Source: a bacterium D16-34
Lineage (GTDB): Bacteria > Actinomycetota > Coriobacteriia > Coriobacteriales > Eggerthellaceae
DNA: 64,000 nt
Direction: 5' to 3'
Assembly: GCA_003612515.1 (NCBI GenBank)
Contig: RAZB01000001.1
Span: 496,001-560,000 of the forward strand
Positions 8,940 through 18,700 of this stretch are shown here, one piece after another. Each line of letters begins with the position of its first letter. The first letter of the stretch is position 1. Both the position numbers and the translations under genes were made by a program. The notes beneath the pieces are model-generated. The model searched no databases, was not told the origin of the DNA, and was given only the letters and a program-made list of their open reading frames with translations.

Positions 8940-11092
8940 GAAACATTTGGGAATTGTTTATAGGGGACATCAAAAACCTTGTCAGAAACCCCATTGCTGC
9001 CATCGTTGTGATCGGGCTTGCACTTGTCCCGCCATTATATGCGTGGTTTACGACAGCAGGGTTTTGGGATCCGTACTCCAACACGGGCAATTTGAAGGTT
9101 GCGGTTGCTAGCCAAGACGCTGGATATGAGAGCGATTTGTTGCCAATGGGCATCAACGCAGGTGACGATATTTTGGATGAGCTTCGCAAAAATGACCAGT
9201 TCGATTGGGTGTTTGTTGACGAAGACGAAGCGGTTGAGGGCGTTAGGTCAGGGGAGTACTACGCCGCCATCGTGATCCCGGAAAACTTCTCGGCTGATCT
9301 GATGACCGTGTTTTCTTCGCACGTAAATCATGCAAATATTGACTATTATTCGAACCAAAAACTCAACGCGATAGCCCCGCGCGTGACAAACACAGGTGCT
9401 TCTACGCTTGAGGAGCAGATTGATCAAACGTTCGCCAAAACAGTCTCTGATGTCGCGTTGCATACTGCGTCAAACCTCATGACATTTATGGATGGCGAAG
9501 GCATCTTGACGTATGCGCAAACAGTAAGCGCTCGGTTGAAAACCATATCGGGCGAACTTGACGGGGCAACCACCGAAGTGACGTCATTTGCGCAGCTGGT
9601 AGACGCAACGGCGAACATGGTCGATGCTGTCGCGTCGCTGCTTTCGCAGTCAGATGATACGACAAGTGAGGCTGAACCTGCACTCGCTTCTGCTGAAGAT
9701 GGGCTAACGCAAAGTACGTCGGCGCTCACCAAGGTTTCTGGGGAACTGAGCACTGCGATGGATCAAAGCGCAGGAGTTTTCGACACCTTGACGACGGACA
9801 CGCAAAAGGCGTTCGACTCACTTGACCAGATTCCGGGTGAGGCGGATGGCCTTTTTGACGCAACTGCCCAAGACGTCGAGACTATGAAGCATGCTTATCA
9901 AGATGTGCGTGACGCAGTCTCGCAAGTCGATTCTTCCTCCCCGTTGCTTGCGCAGCTCGATGCGATTATCAGTCAGCTGGACGGCTTGCAAGCACAACTT
10001 GGAAGCGCGACGAGCGATGCGCAGAGCGCATCAGCGGAAATTGCAGATCAAAAAGCACAAGCGCTACAGCGAATAGCAGATGCAAAAACCTTGGTGAGCG
10101 GATTAAAGGATACCTATGATAGTGAAATTGAAACACAGGTAAGCACGCTTGAGACAACACTTGGCGATGTTTCTCAACAAGGAAGTACCCTTGCGCATGA
10201 TCTGTCAAAAGCCACCGATGATTTGATTAATGCCACCGGCTCTTTAAGCGAAGATTTGCATCGAGCAAAAGACGCGCTTGACCAGACCGCGCGCGTTTTA
10301 AACGATGCGAACAGCCAGCTTACCGAGGCAAACGATACGCTGATGAGCGCACTTGATGCAAAGGATTTAGACCAGGTGCGAACTCTCATCGGCACCAATC
10401 CGGCTTCTGTTGCGCAGTTTCTTTCTGCGCCCACCAAGTTGGAAACACATGCGATCTATGCGATGGACAATAACGGTAGCGCGATGTCGCCATTCTACAC
10501 AACGCTTTCGCTTTGGATTGGCGCTGTGTTTATGGTGGCGCTTATGCAGGTCAACGTTTCGAAAAAGCGCATCGCGACGCTTGATAACCCAACACCGTAT
10601 CAGCTCTACCTTGGGCGATATGGCGTGTTTTGCATGATAGCGCTCATGCAGGCCACTATCGTGTGTGTTGGAAACGCCTTCTTCTTGGGTGTGGAGTGCC
10701 AGCATTTTTGGCTCTATCTTGTCAGCGGATGGATTATCGCAGTGGTGTTTAGCAGCATGGTCTACACGCTAACGGTGGTGTTTGCAAACGTCGGCAAAGC
10801 CATTGCGATCGTTGGGCTCGTTATGCAGCTAGCTGGCTCGGGTGGATTGATGCCAATACAGATGGCACCGGAGTTTTTCCAGGTCGTGTACCCGTGGCTG
10901 CCTTTCACGCATGCGATGGAAGCTTTGGAAAGTTGCATGGCTGGCATATATGGCAACCAGCTCTTGATGAGTTGGGGATGCCTCGGGCTCTTTTTGCTCG
11001 GGACGCTCTTTGTGGGTTTGGCGCTTCGAAAACCAACAATCAAGATGAACGAGTACTTCACCAAAAAGCTTGACGAGACAAAGCTCGTGTAA
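8936..11092 (+). CDS. YhgE/Pip family membrane protein, second of pair
   Basis: 718 residues. The ATG at 8936 overlaps the previous stop codon in ATGA, implying translational coupling. The layout repeats the first protein: an N-terminal membrane segment with PPLYAWFTTAGFWDPY, a long extracytoplasmic coiled-coil-like region (about residues 180-490), then about six membrane segments (about 520-700). The paired FVDEDEA and SGEYYAAI(V/I)IPE motifs occur in both proteins, showing they are paralogues. They probably act as a heteromer; transport or envelope function is inferred from the ABC-2-like membrane part only. There is no ATPase gene next to them. Confidence 0.8.
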   Translation: MRNIWELFIGDIKNLVRNPIAAIVVIGLALVPPLYAWFTTAGFWDPYSNTGNLKVAVASQDAGYESDLLPMGINAGDDILDELRKNDQFDWVFVDEDEAVEGVRSGEYYAAIVIPENFSADLMTVFSSHVNHANIDYYSNQKLNAIAPRVTNTGASTLEEQIDQTFAKTVSDVALHTASNLMTFMDGEGILTYAQTVSARLKTISGELDGATTEVTSFAQLVDATANMVDAVASLLSQSDDTTSEAEPALASAEDGLTQSTSALTKVSGELSTAMDQSAGVFDTLTTDTQKAFDSLDQIPGEADGLFDATAQDVETMKHAYQDVRDAVSQVDSSSPLLAQLDAIISQLDGLQAQLGSATSDAQSASAEIADQKAQALQRIADAKTLVSGLKDTYDSEIETQVSTLETTLGDVSQQGSTLAHDLSKATDDLINATGSLSEDLHRAKDALDQTARVLNDANSQLTEANDTLMSALDAKDLDQVRTLIGTNPASVAQFLSAPTKLETHAIYAMDNNGSAMSPFYTTLSLWIGAVFMVALMQVNVSKKRIATLDNPTPYQLYLGRYGVFCMIALMQATIVCVGNAFFLGVECQHFWLYLVSGWIIAVVFSSMVYTLTVVFANVGKAIAIVGLVMQLAGSGGLMPIQMAPEFFQVVYPWLPFTHAMEALESCMAGIYGNQLLMSWGCLGLFLLGTLFVGLALRKPTIKMNEYFTKKLDETKLV

Positions 11093-11204
11093 CGCGAAAT
11101 CTTACGTAATGGAAACTGGTTTTCGCCACCAAGATAACCAAGCTTTATCGTGGAGTAATTTGATGAGCAATTGTGGCACCATCTGCTACGTCAAAAAGCA
11201 TTCG

Positions 11205-11225
11205 CTATGCATGTACTATGCATGT
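11205..11225. promoter_or_regulatory. Tandem direct repeat upstream of rubrerythrin
   Basis: CTATGCATGTA at 11205-11215 is followed directly by CTATGCATGT at 11216-11225. Each contains the palindrome ATGCAT and the period is 11 bases, one helical turn. It lies 83 bases before the rubrerythrin start, so a regulator site is plausible. Confidence 0.4.
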
Positions 11226-11307
11226 GAACATGAGGCGACCCTGTTTGTCTTGAGTTTAAGATCCGGCGGCAAAACGCCCGATAGCGAAGCTGAAAGGAGC
11301 GTGTGAA

Positions 11308-11847
11308 ATGGAACTAAAAGATTCCCAAACTTGGAAAAATTTTGAAACAGCACTCGAGCTTGAGGCTAAGGCATACTGCGAGTACACCTTTTTTGCTCAG
11401 CAAGCTGCAAAAGATGGTTATACCCAAATCTCTGAGATCTTTAACGAAACTGCAAGCAACGAGCTTCATCACTGCAAGTTGATGTTCAAGAAGCTTCATG
11501 GTGACGCAGTTCCGCCAACGCTTGAAAACTTAGAAGCGGCTCGTAAGTCTGAAGAGCATGAAGGCATCGACGAGTATGAAGAGATGTCAAAAACCGCTTA
11601 CGATGAGGGATTTGATGAAATTGGCGAATGGTTTGCAATGCTAGCCAAGATCGAAATGTCTCATGAGCAGCGATTCCAAACTCTCATCGATCGCGTGGAA
11701 AACGACGAGGTATTCAAGCGCGATGAGGCGAAGGTTTGGGTGTGTACGGTGTGTGGACACATTCATATCGGTACAGAGCCGCCGAAGGAATGCCCTGTGT
11801 GCAAGCATCCGCAAGGTCACTTCGAACTCAAGGCCGATAACTACTAG
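11308..11847 (+). CDS. rbr: Rubrerythrin
   Basis: 179 residues. The ATG follows AAAGGAG at a normal distance. The first ~135 residues are a ferritin-like four-helix domain with diiron glutamates (ELEAKAYCEY, ETASNELHH, EMSHEQRF). The C-terminus is a rubredoxin-like [Fe(SCys)4] domain, VCTVCG with a second pair in CPVC. In anaerobes rubrerythrin reduces hydrogen peroxide in the cytoplasm using electrons from rubredoxin or NADH-linked partners. The gene is monocistronic, with its own upstream repeat and a strong terminator downstream. Domain order and length are typical for the classical family. Confidence 0.93.
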   Translation: MELKDSQTWKNFETALELEAKAYCEYTFFAQQAAKDGYTQISEIFNETASNELHHCKLMFKKLHGDAVPPTLENLEAARKSEEHEGIDEYEEMSKTAYDEGFDEIGEWFAMLAKIEMSHEQRFQTLIDRVENDEVFKRDEAKVWVCTVCGHIHIGTEPPKECPVCKHPQGHFELKADNY

Positions 11848-11973
11848 AATCGAGCTTCGTTCAAGCAGATCAAGCGCCAAACTGCACAGAGCTTGCGCCG
11901 CAGACCAACGCCACGCGAGCAAGCGCCACGTCGCGCAGCTCTTGCATGACACCGCGCAAGCAACATGCAAATT

Positions 11974-12010
11974 AAAATGGGAGTCGCCATGAAGGCGGCT
12001 CCCATTTTGT
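11974..12010 (+). terminator. Strong terminator-like hairpin after rubrerythrin
   Basis: AAAATGGGAG(T)CGCC and GGCG(G)CTCCCATTTT form a 15-bp stem with one wobble pair around a five-base loop. The A-tract before and T-tract after make it bidirectional. It lies about 125 bases beyond the stop codon. Confidence 0.85.
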
Positions 12011-12031
12011 ATGCGGTGGTGGTTTTATTGA

Positions 12032-12172
12032 AGTTTTGGCTGGAAAATGCCCCTCGTCGGTGAAATCACCCCCATTTTGGAGCCGAAAGCAACCCCAAAA
12101 CACCGACGAGGGCACTATTTAAGCCATTTTGCTGTCGGATTCGCCGACGAGGGCACTTTTCCAGCCAAAACT
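12032..12172 (+). repeat. Palindromic dispersed element, copy B
   Basis: 141 bp, same orientation as copy A. The left end AGTTTTGGCTGGAAAATGCC is mirrored by the right end GGCACTTTTCCAGCCAAAACT, about 30 bp of near-perfect inverted repeat. A further core, CACCGACGAGGGCAC, lies near 12100, and AAGCCATTTTGCTGTCG lies near 12121. Its middle is slightly longer than in copies A and C. Confidence 0.88.
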
Positions 12173-12311
12173 GTAGAAATATTCAATGTGACAGTTGCTT
12201 GACGCGAAGGTTACGAAGATCACGACGGCTGCTTGCAAAGCACCATCACTGGTGGCACATAAACCCATTACGGCACAAATAAAACCTTCACAAGAAATAC
12301 CCGTTATATGA

Positions 12312-12340
12312 TTGTGAAAAGGTTGCAAATAGGTTACAAT
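12312..12340 (+). promoter_or_regulatory. Candidate promoter of the giant surface-protein gene
   Basis: TTGTGA at 12312-12317 and TACAAT at 12335-12340 with a 17-base spacer. Transcription from about 12347 would give a leader of about 375 bases before the chosen start codon. Confidence 0.5.
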
Positions 12341-12350
12341 GTGAAAACAT

Positions 12351-12453
12351 CTATCTCATTATTGGGATAGGTTTCTTTAGTTGGCGCTGTTAGACGGTTC
12401 GATTCGGGTAAAAAAGCGTTCCGTCATCTTGCATTTGAAGAGGCAAACAGCGC
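12351..12453 (+). promoter_or_regulatory. Structured 5' leader of the giant mRNA
   Basis: Just after the predicted transcript start, 12351-12358 pairs with 12363-12370 (8 bp including one G-T pair, four-base loop). A second, larger fold follows: GCGCTGTT (12384-12391) pairs perfectly with AACAGCGC (12446-12453), with GACGG (12393-12397) and CCGTC (12421-12425) nested inside. It matches no riboswitch class that I recognise. Message stabilisation or regulation is inferred. Confidence 0.4.
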
Positions 12454-12485
12454 TTGATAAAGATAAGCATTTGAGGAAAAAGAGC

Positions 12486-12560
12486 ATGTCATACAAGGGG
12501 ATTCACATCATAGATCAAACTGCGCCTCAAGGCGCATCTTTGTTTACGAGGGAAACCTAA
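12486..12560 (+). CDS. Possible 24-residue leader peptide upstream of the giant gene
   Basis: ATG at 12486, stop TAA at 12558-12560, with AGG at 12474-12476 in a GAGGAAAAAG context about nine bases before the start. The peptide begins MSYKGIHIIDQT and ends LFTRET. It has no signal peptide and no family I know. A terminator-like hairpin lies inside it, so ribosome movement over this ORF could influence transcription into the giant gene. Being short, it may be a chance ORF; the ribosome site and position are the only support. Confidence 0.35.
   Translation: MSYKGIHIIDQTAPQGASLFTRET
12521..12544 (+). promoter_or_regulatory. Terminator-like hairpin inside the leader ORF
   Basis: TGCGCC-TCAA-GGCGCA followed by TCTTTGTTT. 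The stem is only six pairs and the T-tract is broken, so termination would be partial at most. Attenuation is inference. Confidence 0.35.
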
Positions 12561-12722
12561 TTAAAACGAGCAGTTTATAAGAGGTTTTGGGTTGCGAAGA
12601 GAGAAGGATCATTTTCCACGAACACCAGCTCAAAACAAGATGTAAAGCACATGATACGAAGGCCAAAAATGATGCAAAAACGAAACGTGCCGTGCCAGCA
12701 GCAAGTTCAGGGGGTGAAGAAG

Positions 12723-15700
12723 ATGAATTCTTCTTCCAAACACACATCAAATCATGAAACAGAGTTCGAGGTAAGAGGGCAGCTTGCCTCGACATCCTTC
12801 AAGGACAAACTATGGGTACGCGTTATGTCGTGCGTACTGTCGGTCTTGTTGGCTGTTACCATGTTCGACCTTTCAGGTCTCTCTCCGCTGGTGGAAGCCG
12901 CGCAAGCAGCTAACACTTCGGCGGAGCAGCGAGCCAATCAAAATGCAGATGAAGCCAGCGAACAAACCGCTGACAATGAAGCACAAACTGCTGATTCTGC
13001 TGATGAAAATGGCGAAGACAAAACCGACTCATCAGCTGACGACGATGCTACCACGCAAGATGATCAAGCATCAGATAAAAATCCAGACGCTGATCAGGCA
13101 GCTGAATCTGCTGGCACAGATGATGCTGCAAACAATTCAGACAACGCGGCCTCTGAAGACGAATCCGAAGAGACCATCGTTGGCGTAGCTGAGGTTCAAG
13201 CACTTGAACTCGAGGCAGGTGCCCTAACGTCACTGCTTCCTCAAAATCTCACAGCTGAAGAGAATGTGCTGCCGGCTCCATCTCAGTCAACCGACAAGGC
13301 TGACATTGCTGGACGCACAAAGCCGTTGCTTGCAACCTGGGGCGTTCCTTATTCTCAAGAAGGCGGATACTTGCTCGGCGAAAATCGCATGCAAAGTCGC
13401 TTTGAGCTTGGCAACTTAGGCGAGCTGCTCGAGGGAGGCTATCTCGGAGGAACCTCTGAGCGTGACCCTTACGTTCTTTCGCTTGATATTCCCTACTTGT
13501 TTGATGTTGGCGAAGAAGCACTAGGCACAACGCTTTCGCAAGAAGAATGGCGTCTTCGCACTGCGCGCGCCGAGCTCGCCAAAGAGGCAACTGCTCAAGA
13601 CAGTGCGCAAAGCATTGCGGATAGAGCTGTCGAAAAGGCCAAGGATGAAACACTTACCAAAAACGCGCCACGTGTGGCATTGTTTGCCGAAGACGAGTTA
13701 CCCGATTGGTCGGTGTGGGTCAAGCATGGCGATGCCTACCAAAAAGCTACCAAAGAAGATTTAGCAGCTGGCGTGACGGGTCACGTCATTTTGCGTTATG
13801 AGGGCGGAACAAATGAGGCTCACGACAACGGCAAGCTTGATGCCGAAGCGCAAGCTCCCGAGTTCGAGTTGGGCTTTGTTGGTACGGTAAACGATAACAA
13901 CGTCATCAAGGTTGCTTACGGCGTTGAGGCCTACACGTTCACTGACCGTGATGGCAATATTGAGCGCGGCAATGGTTTGCGCACCACGCTCGGATCTATC
14001 GTGATGTCAACTGCAACAACCAAAGCAGTTACCGAGATGGAGCTTTCCACAACCGGTTTGTCGAGCATGATTCAAAACAATGGCGAAGGCAGCGGTTGGG
14101 CAACGGCGCTTGCCACATACCGAGTGCCCGAGAAAATGCTGACCGCTCAATCCATCGCATTGGCTGCAACATTTAACGCTGATTGGCGCGGCCAGGGTGG
14201 CCTGACTTTGGCAGACCTGATGGCATTCCGCTCAACCGATGATGGCGCGCAGCCAAACTTGACCGAAGAGGGCACCGTTGATGTAACCGACGAAACTCGA
14301 CAGGACAATCAATTTGTAGGCGTTGCTGGCGAAGGTGGCTTGTTGGTCTTTGACGTGACTGATCTGAATGCTGACCAAATTGCTGCACTTGATCCTGAAA
14401 ACCCGCAAAGCTTTGAGCAAGCTGGCCTTCAGGCACTTTCCTACTATGTAACCGAAGACGCGCAAGCTCGCATTTCTCTCACCGATGGCGTTGGTCGCGT
14501 TGAGCAAAACGCTGAGCGCGTTCTCTACATTGCAGTTCCTTATCGCGAAAACGCGCTTGTGCTTTATGACGAAAACAACGCTAAGGCAAAAGCTCCGAGT
14601 GATCCCGAAGCAGACTATGAACCGGTTTTTGCAACCTTTGACTTGCAAGCATCAGTGCTTGAAAACAACAAGCCGGTTCTTTTGACCGAGCGTGCAGACG
14701 TGGCTTTTGAGTTCTGCGCAGAAGCCTATGTCGAAACACCGTCGCTGCCAGGTATTGACGACACGGATTCGCCGACGGCGGTAGTTCCCGATTCGCAGCT
14801 GCCTTCTATCCCCACATCAAAAGATGATGCGAGCGAAAATGGCGAAGGCTCCTCTGCAGACGACAACGCAAATGACACTTCGATGCCGAGCATTGGTGTC
14901 GAAGAAGGCAACGTAAACCTGAGCGCAAACCGTCCGTTGTTCTCGACAAAATCGCTCATCAATCCATTGGACGCAGGCATTTCAGCACATGCAAGCATCG
15001 ACTTTTCCAAAGCAATTAACCCCTACATTACACTGAACTCAGAAAACGAAGCTATTCCTGGAGCAGTAGATACATACCTTATTAAAGGAACCGGTCAACC
15101 AACCTTCGTTACGTTAGACGCAACGTTCCCGTTCAAGAGTGGTTATTTGGGTACGCAGCAGTCGCCCGCCATGCTGTACTTCAACGTGCCTTACTTGTAT
15201 TTCGACAAAAATGGCGCAGTCATGTCGTGCTACACCAAGACCGACTATGACAAAGCTATGTCTGACAACTCGGCTTACAACAATCCCAATGCTCCTATTA
15301 AGCTGGCAGCAACACCACCGTCTAACTTATTTGTATATTGGGAGTTGGTCAACGAAGCCGGAACGATCATTCGTAGCCAAGAGCAGTTCAACCGTCTCTA
15401 TCCGGAAGGCACGTTAACTGGTAGCTATAAGCTTCGTTATCGTGGCGGTTCTGCCGACTTCCGCATGGGCACCGAGTTCCAGCGCCCGCAGTTCCAGATT
15501 GCATTTGTGGGATCAATTCCTGAAAATACTGGCGCTACCATTCAAATTGGTGCTGAGGTTCACAACTACACGCCGCAGGGAGGCACAACCGAGGTAGGCA
15601 ACTTGGTAATTCCTGCTGGCGACCGCACCGGTGGCGTAACCTCTGCTCGTTCGATGACCTTTATTAAGACCAACCTCGAGTGGACAACCACCGTAACTAA

Positions 15701-18700
15701 TTTGTGGCGTCCGGCTCTGTGGGACAAATACAACTATATGGTATATAAGGTCGAAACCGCCAATACCTCCAGTTCAGCAGATACTCTGGTTGACTTGCTT
15801 GACTACTCGTTTATGGTCACCAATGACTCACGCGGCGGTGGCGGTGTTCGCCAAGAAGACATCATGACTTGGAATGCTAATGGCACGCCCAATAGCAATT
15901 TCTCGCCTGACTATGCCGGAGAACTTATTGGTAAACCGAACCAAGGCGGCATTCTAATTTATGACGCAACCGACTGGTCGGATGACATGTGGGAGACTAT
16001 CGACCTTGATAAATTCTCCAATGCTGAAGAAATGGGATTGAAGCCTATTTCGTACTTTACCGGCGGCATGGACGGTCGTTTCTCTTTCAAGATTCCTGAA
16101 GAGCGCGGCGGCAAGCTTACCCCGGATGTATATGACGATGCTGGCAATTTGGTCACGGACAATCATGACCATTTCACCATGGTTATCGCTGTTCCTTATA
16201 CGACAAACATTCAGCCTTTCACCATGGGTGGCAAAAAGGTTTATCCCTATGTAGACTTCGCAACGTCATCAACCGTGTACTTCGGCGGCCGTGGTCTGAA
16301 TGGTTATTCCTGGACCAAGCAGCTCAGCAACAGCGATACGTTTATTGAGCCTGTCAATAATGTCGAAGTTACTAAAGAAGCATACAACTATAATTCCAAG
16401 CGTTGGATGGCTACCGGGCAAGATGGATATGACCGTGTTGGCTATTTGTCTTCGTATCGTCTTCGCAACTTAAAAGTTACCGGTAACATGCCCGTTTCAG
16501 GTCAAGATCTGGATGTGCCCTATGGTGCAACCCTTGATGATGACCTGCCAGCAAGCTGGGAACCGGTCAGCATAGACTTCAGGATTGAGAAAGAATTGGC
16601 TGATCCGGATGATCCGCATCCGGACACACGCAGCTTAGATGATATTATGCGCGACTGGCTCTACTTAGATGGAGGCCTGGTGCAGTTCGAAGCATCGAAT
16701 GCTCGCGGCCAAACATCTTGGGTCACGCTGTCGGCGGCACCAGTGAAGATCGATAGCGGTGTTGACGGCAACACCGAATATGCCGTGTGGCGCGTTGGTG
16801 GCGCAACGGCGGCTGACGGCATTGCCGCACAATTAGAGAAGCAAGGTGTTTCAGCTAAACCGCGCAACTCAATCATTGCTACGCCAGTTCTTACGTTCAC
16901 AGGTAACATGCGCTTTTTGATGGCGAAAGAGATCCATCAAAACCAAACGATGCCGGGCGAAATTACTGTAAACGGCATTATGCGCGCTCCGGCAAGCGAT
17001 GGCGTTTCGGGTCGTTTTACCAATGCGGTACAGCCAAGCTTTGGCCTCAAGCAGTGGGCCGTTCAGGTTGGAAACGAAGGCAATAAATATTACAGCTCTA
17101 AGCAAACAGGCGCTGAGTCGCAAGCTCATTTAGTTGCAATCGGTCCTGTTGTTCCAACTGTTCAAGCATATACCTATGACCAAAAGGGTCTGACTTGGTC
17201 ACCCTTAAATGGCACGGTGAGTGCACCGTTGAATAATCCGCGTAACGGTTATGTGTTTAACCTGAGTAACCCGAATCCGTCTATGATTGAGCCGGGCACG
17301 TTCTCAACGTCGGCAGTAAAGTTTGATACGAGCAATGGTGTTCGTGGTTTTGAAGCTGAATATCTCATGCTCTCTGCCGGATTGCTGGCGAAAAGCGATA
17401 TCACCGAGCTGCGAATTTACAGCTATCAAACCGGCGCAACTACTCCGCAGGTTCGCTTGAGCGCTACCGATTTAACAAGATATTTAGTTGATGGGAATGG
17501 CGCCACACCAGCGGGTGGCACGTTTGATCCTTCACTTGCTGGAAACATCATGGTTCCGATGTCTGTCTTGGGCAAGGATCGTCTGTTCTTGCGTATGGAA
17601 GTAGACTTTGACACCTTCAGTGGTGATGTGCCAATCGCTCCAAATGCTACGGATGCATTTGTGGCTTTGCATGGTCTTTCGTCTATTACTGGCAACCAGC
17701 CGATAACTGGTACCTTTACTACGAAATATAGTGGTTCTACAGTTCAGCGCTCAAGCAATGCAACTGCTCAGTTGTCTGTCTTGCCAGCGCGTCCTTATGT
17801 AGATGCCGCTCCTATTGAGACTGCATATAGCCCGCAGTTTGGCAGCCGCGGCTCTACCCTTGATGTGCCGCTTGGCCAGCTTGAGCAAGGTTGGTTATTC
17901 CATTTAGGCAACACCACTTCAACCAAGATTGAGCCTGGTAAATTCTCCACAACGCCTATTACGGCTCATGTACATAATGGCTCATTGCGCGGATTTGAAA
18001 CGCAGTCGGTTGTTATGAGCAAAGATCTCTTCACCACTGCTAAAGTTACCTCGCTCACACTTTATTACACTGATGTAGCAGGCAACGTTTCTTCGGTCAC
18101 GCTCAACCATGACACGAAGGCAGGCACTGACGAATTTGCCCCTTATTTGGTTAATGCATCGGGCAAAACTGCTGCTGGTGGCACGTATGATCCATCCATG
18201 GAGGGAAGCTATGTATTCCCGTCAAGCGTATGGGGAGACGAATATTTCTCTCATCTTGAGTTTACGTTCGACACGTTTGCTGGCGACAAAGCAGTTGTTC
18301 GCGGCGGTGGAAGCTATGTTGCCATCTATGGTGCTTCAAGCGAAGTCGGCAGCCATCCGGTAACGGGCAAGCTTGAAACACAATATGGCGATCCTCCAAT
18401 GGAGCAGTCAGGAAGCTCAACTGCAACCTTGCGCGTATTAAATGCAGATCCGCTGGTTCAGGCATACGCTTTTGACAAGCGAGGCGCAAGCATGTCGGCG
18501 GTCAACAATGGCGTTGCAGCACCGCTTGCTATGAATCGTTCAGGTTACGTTTTCCGCCTGGTCAATCGCAACAACGCAGCCTTCAAGCCCGGCTTGTTCT
18601 CAACGGGAAATATCCCCTTTGAAAACGACGCCAACGGAGATCCGAAGGGCTTCGAGACCAGCCATGTGGTTATTTCTCGCAAGTACTTAGAAGACGCTAC

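Larger units (their letters stand above)
11848..12722. other. 875-base regulatory stretch before the giant gene
   Basis: It contains the rubrerythrin terminator, palindromic element copy B, about 140 bases without assigned content (apart from a small CACCA-TCAC-TGGTG hairpin at 12241-12254), a promoter at 12312-12340, a structured leader, and a 24-codon ORF. No larger gene fits here. Confidence 0.7.

Noticed and set aside
6360-11092. A type VII secretion locus
   Set aside because: Only YhgE/Pip-type proteins are present; no WXG100 protein, EssC-like ATPase or EccD-like channel is visible.
12341-12560. A known riboswitch class in the giant-gene leader
   Set aside because: I could not match conserved cores of cyclic-di-GMP, SAM, TPP, cobalamin, glycine or other common riboswitches to this sequence.
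12651-12722. Start of the giant protein 24 codons upstream
   Set aside because: The ATG at 12651 has no good ribosome site, whereas AGGGGGTG precedes the ATG at 12723; a longer N-terminus would also add more charge ahead of the signal peptide.
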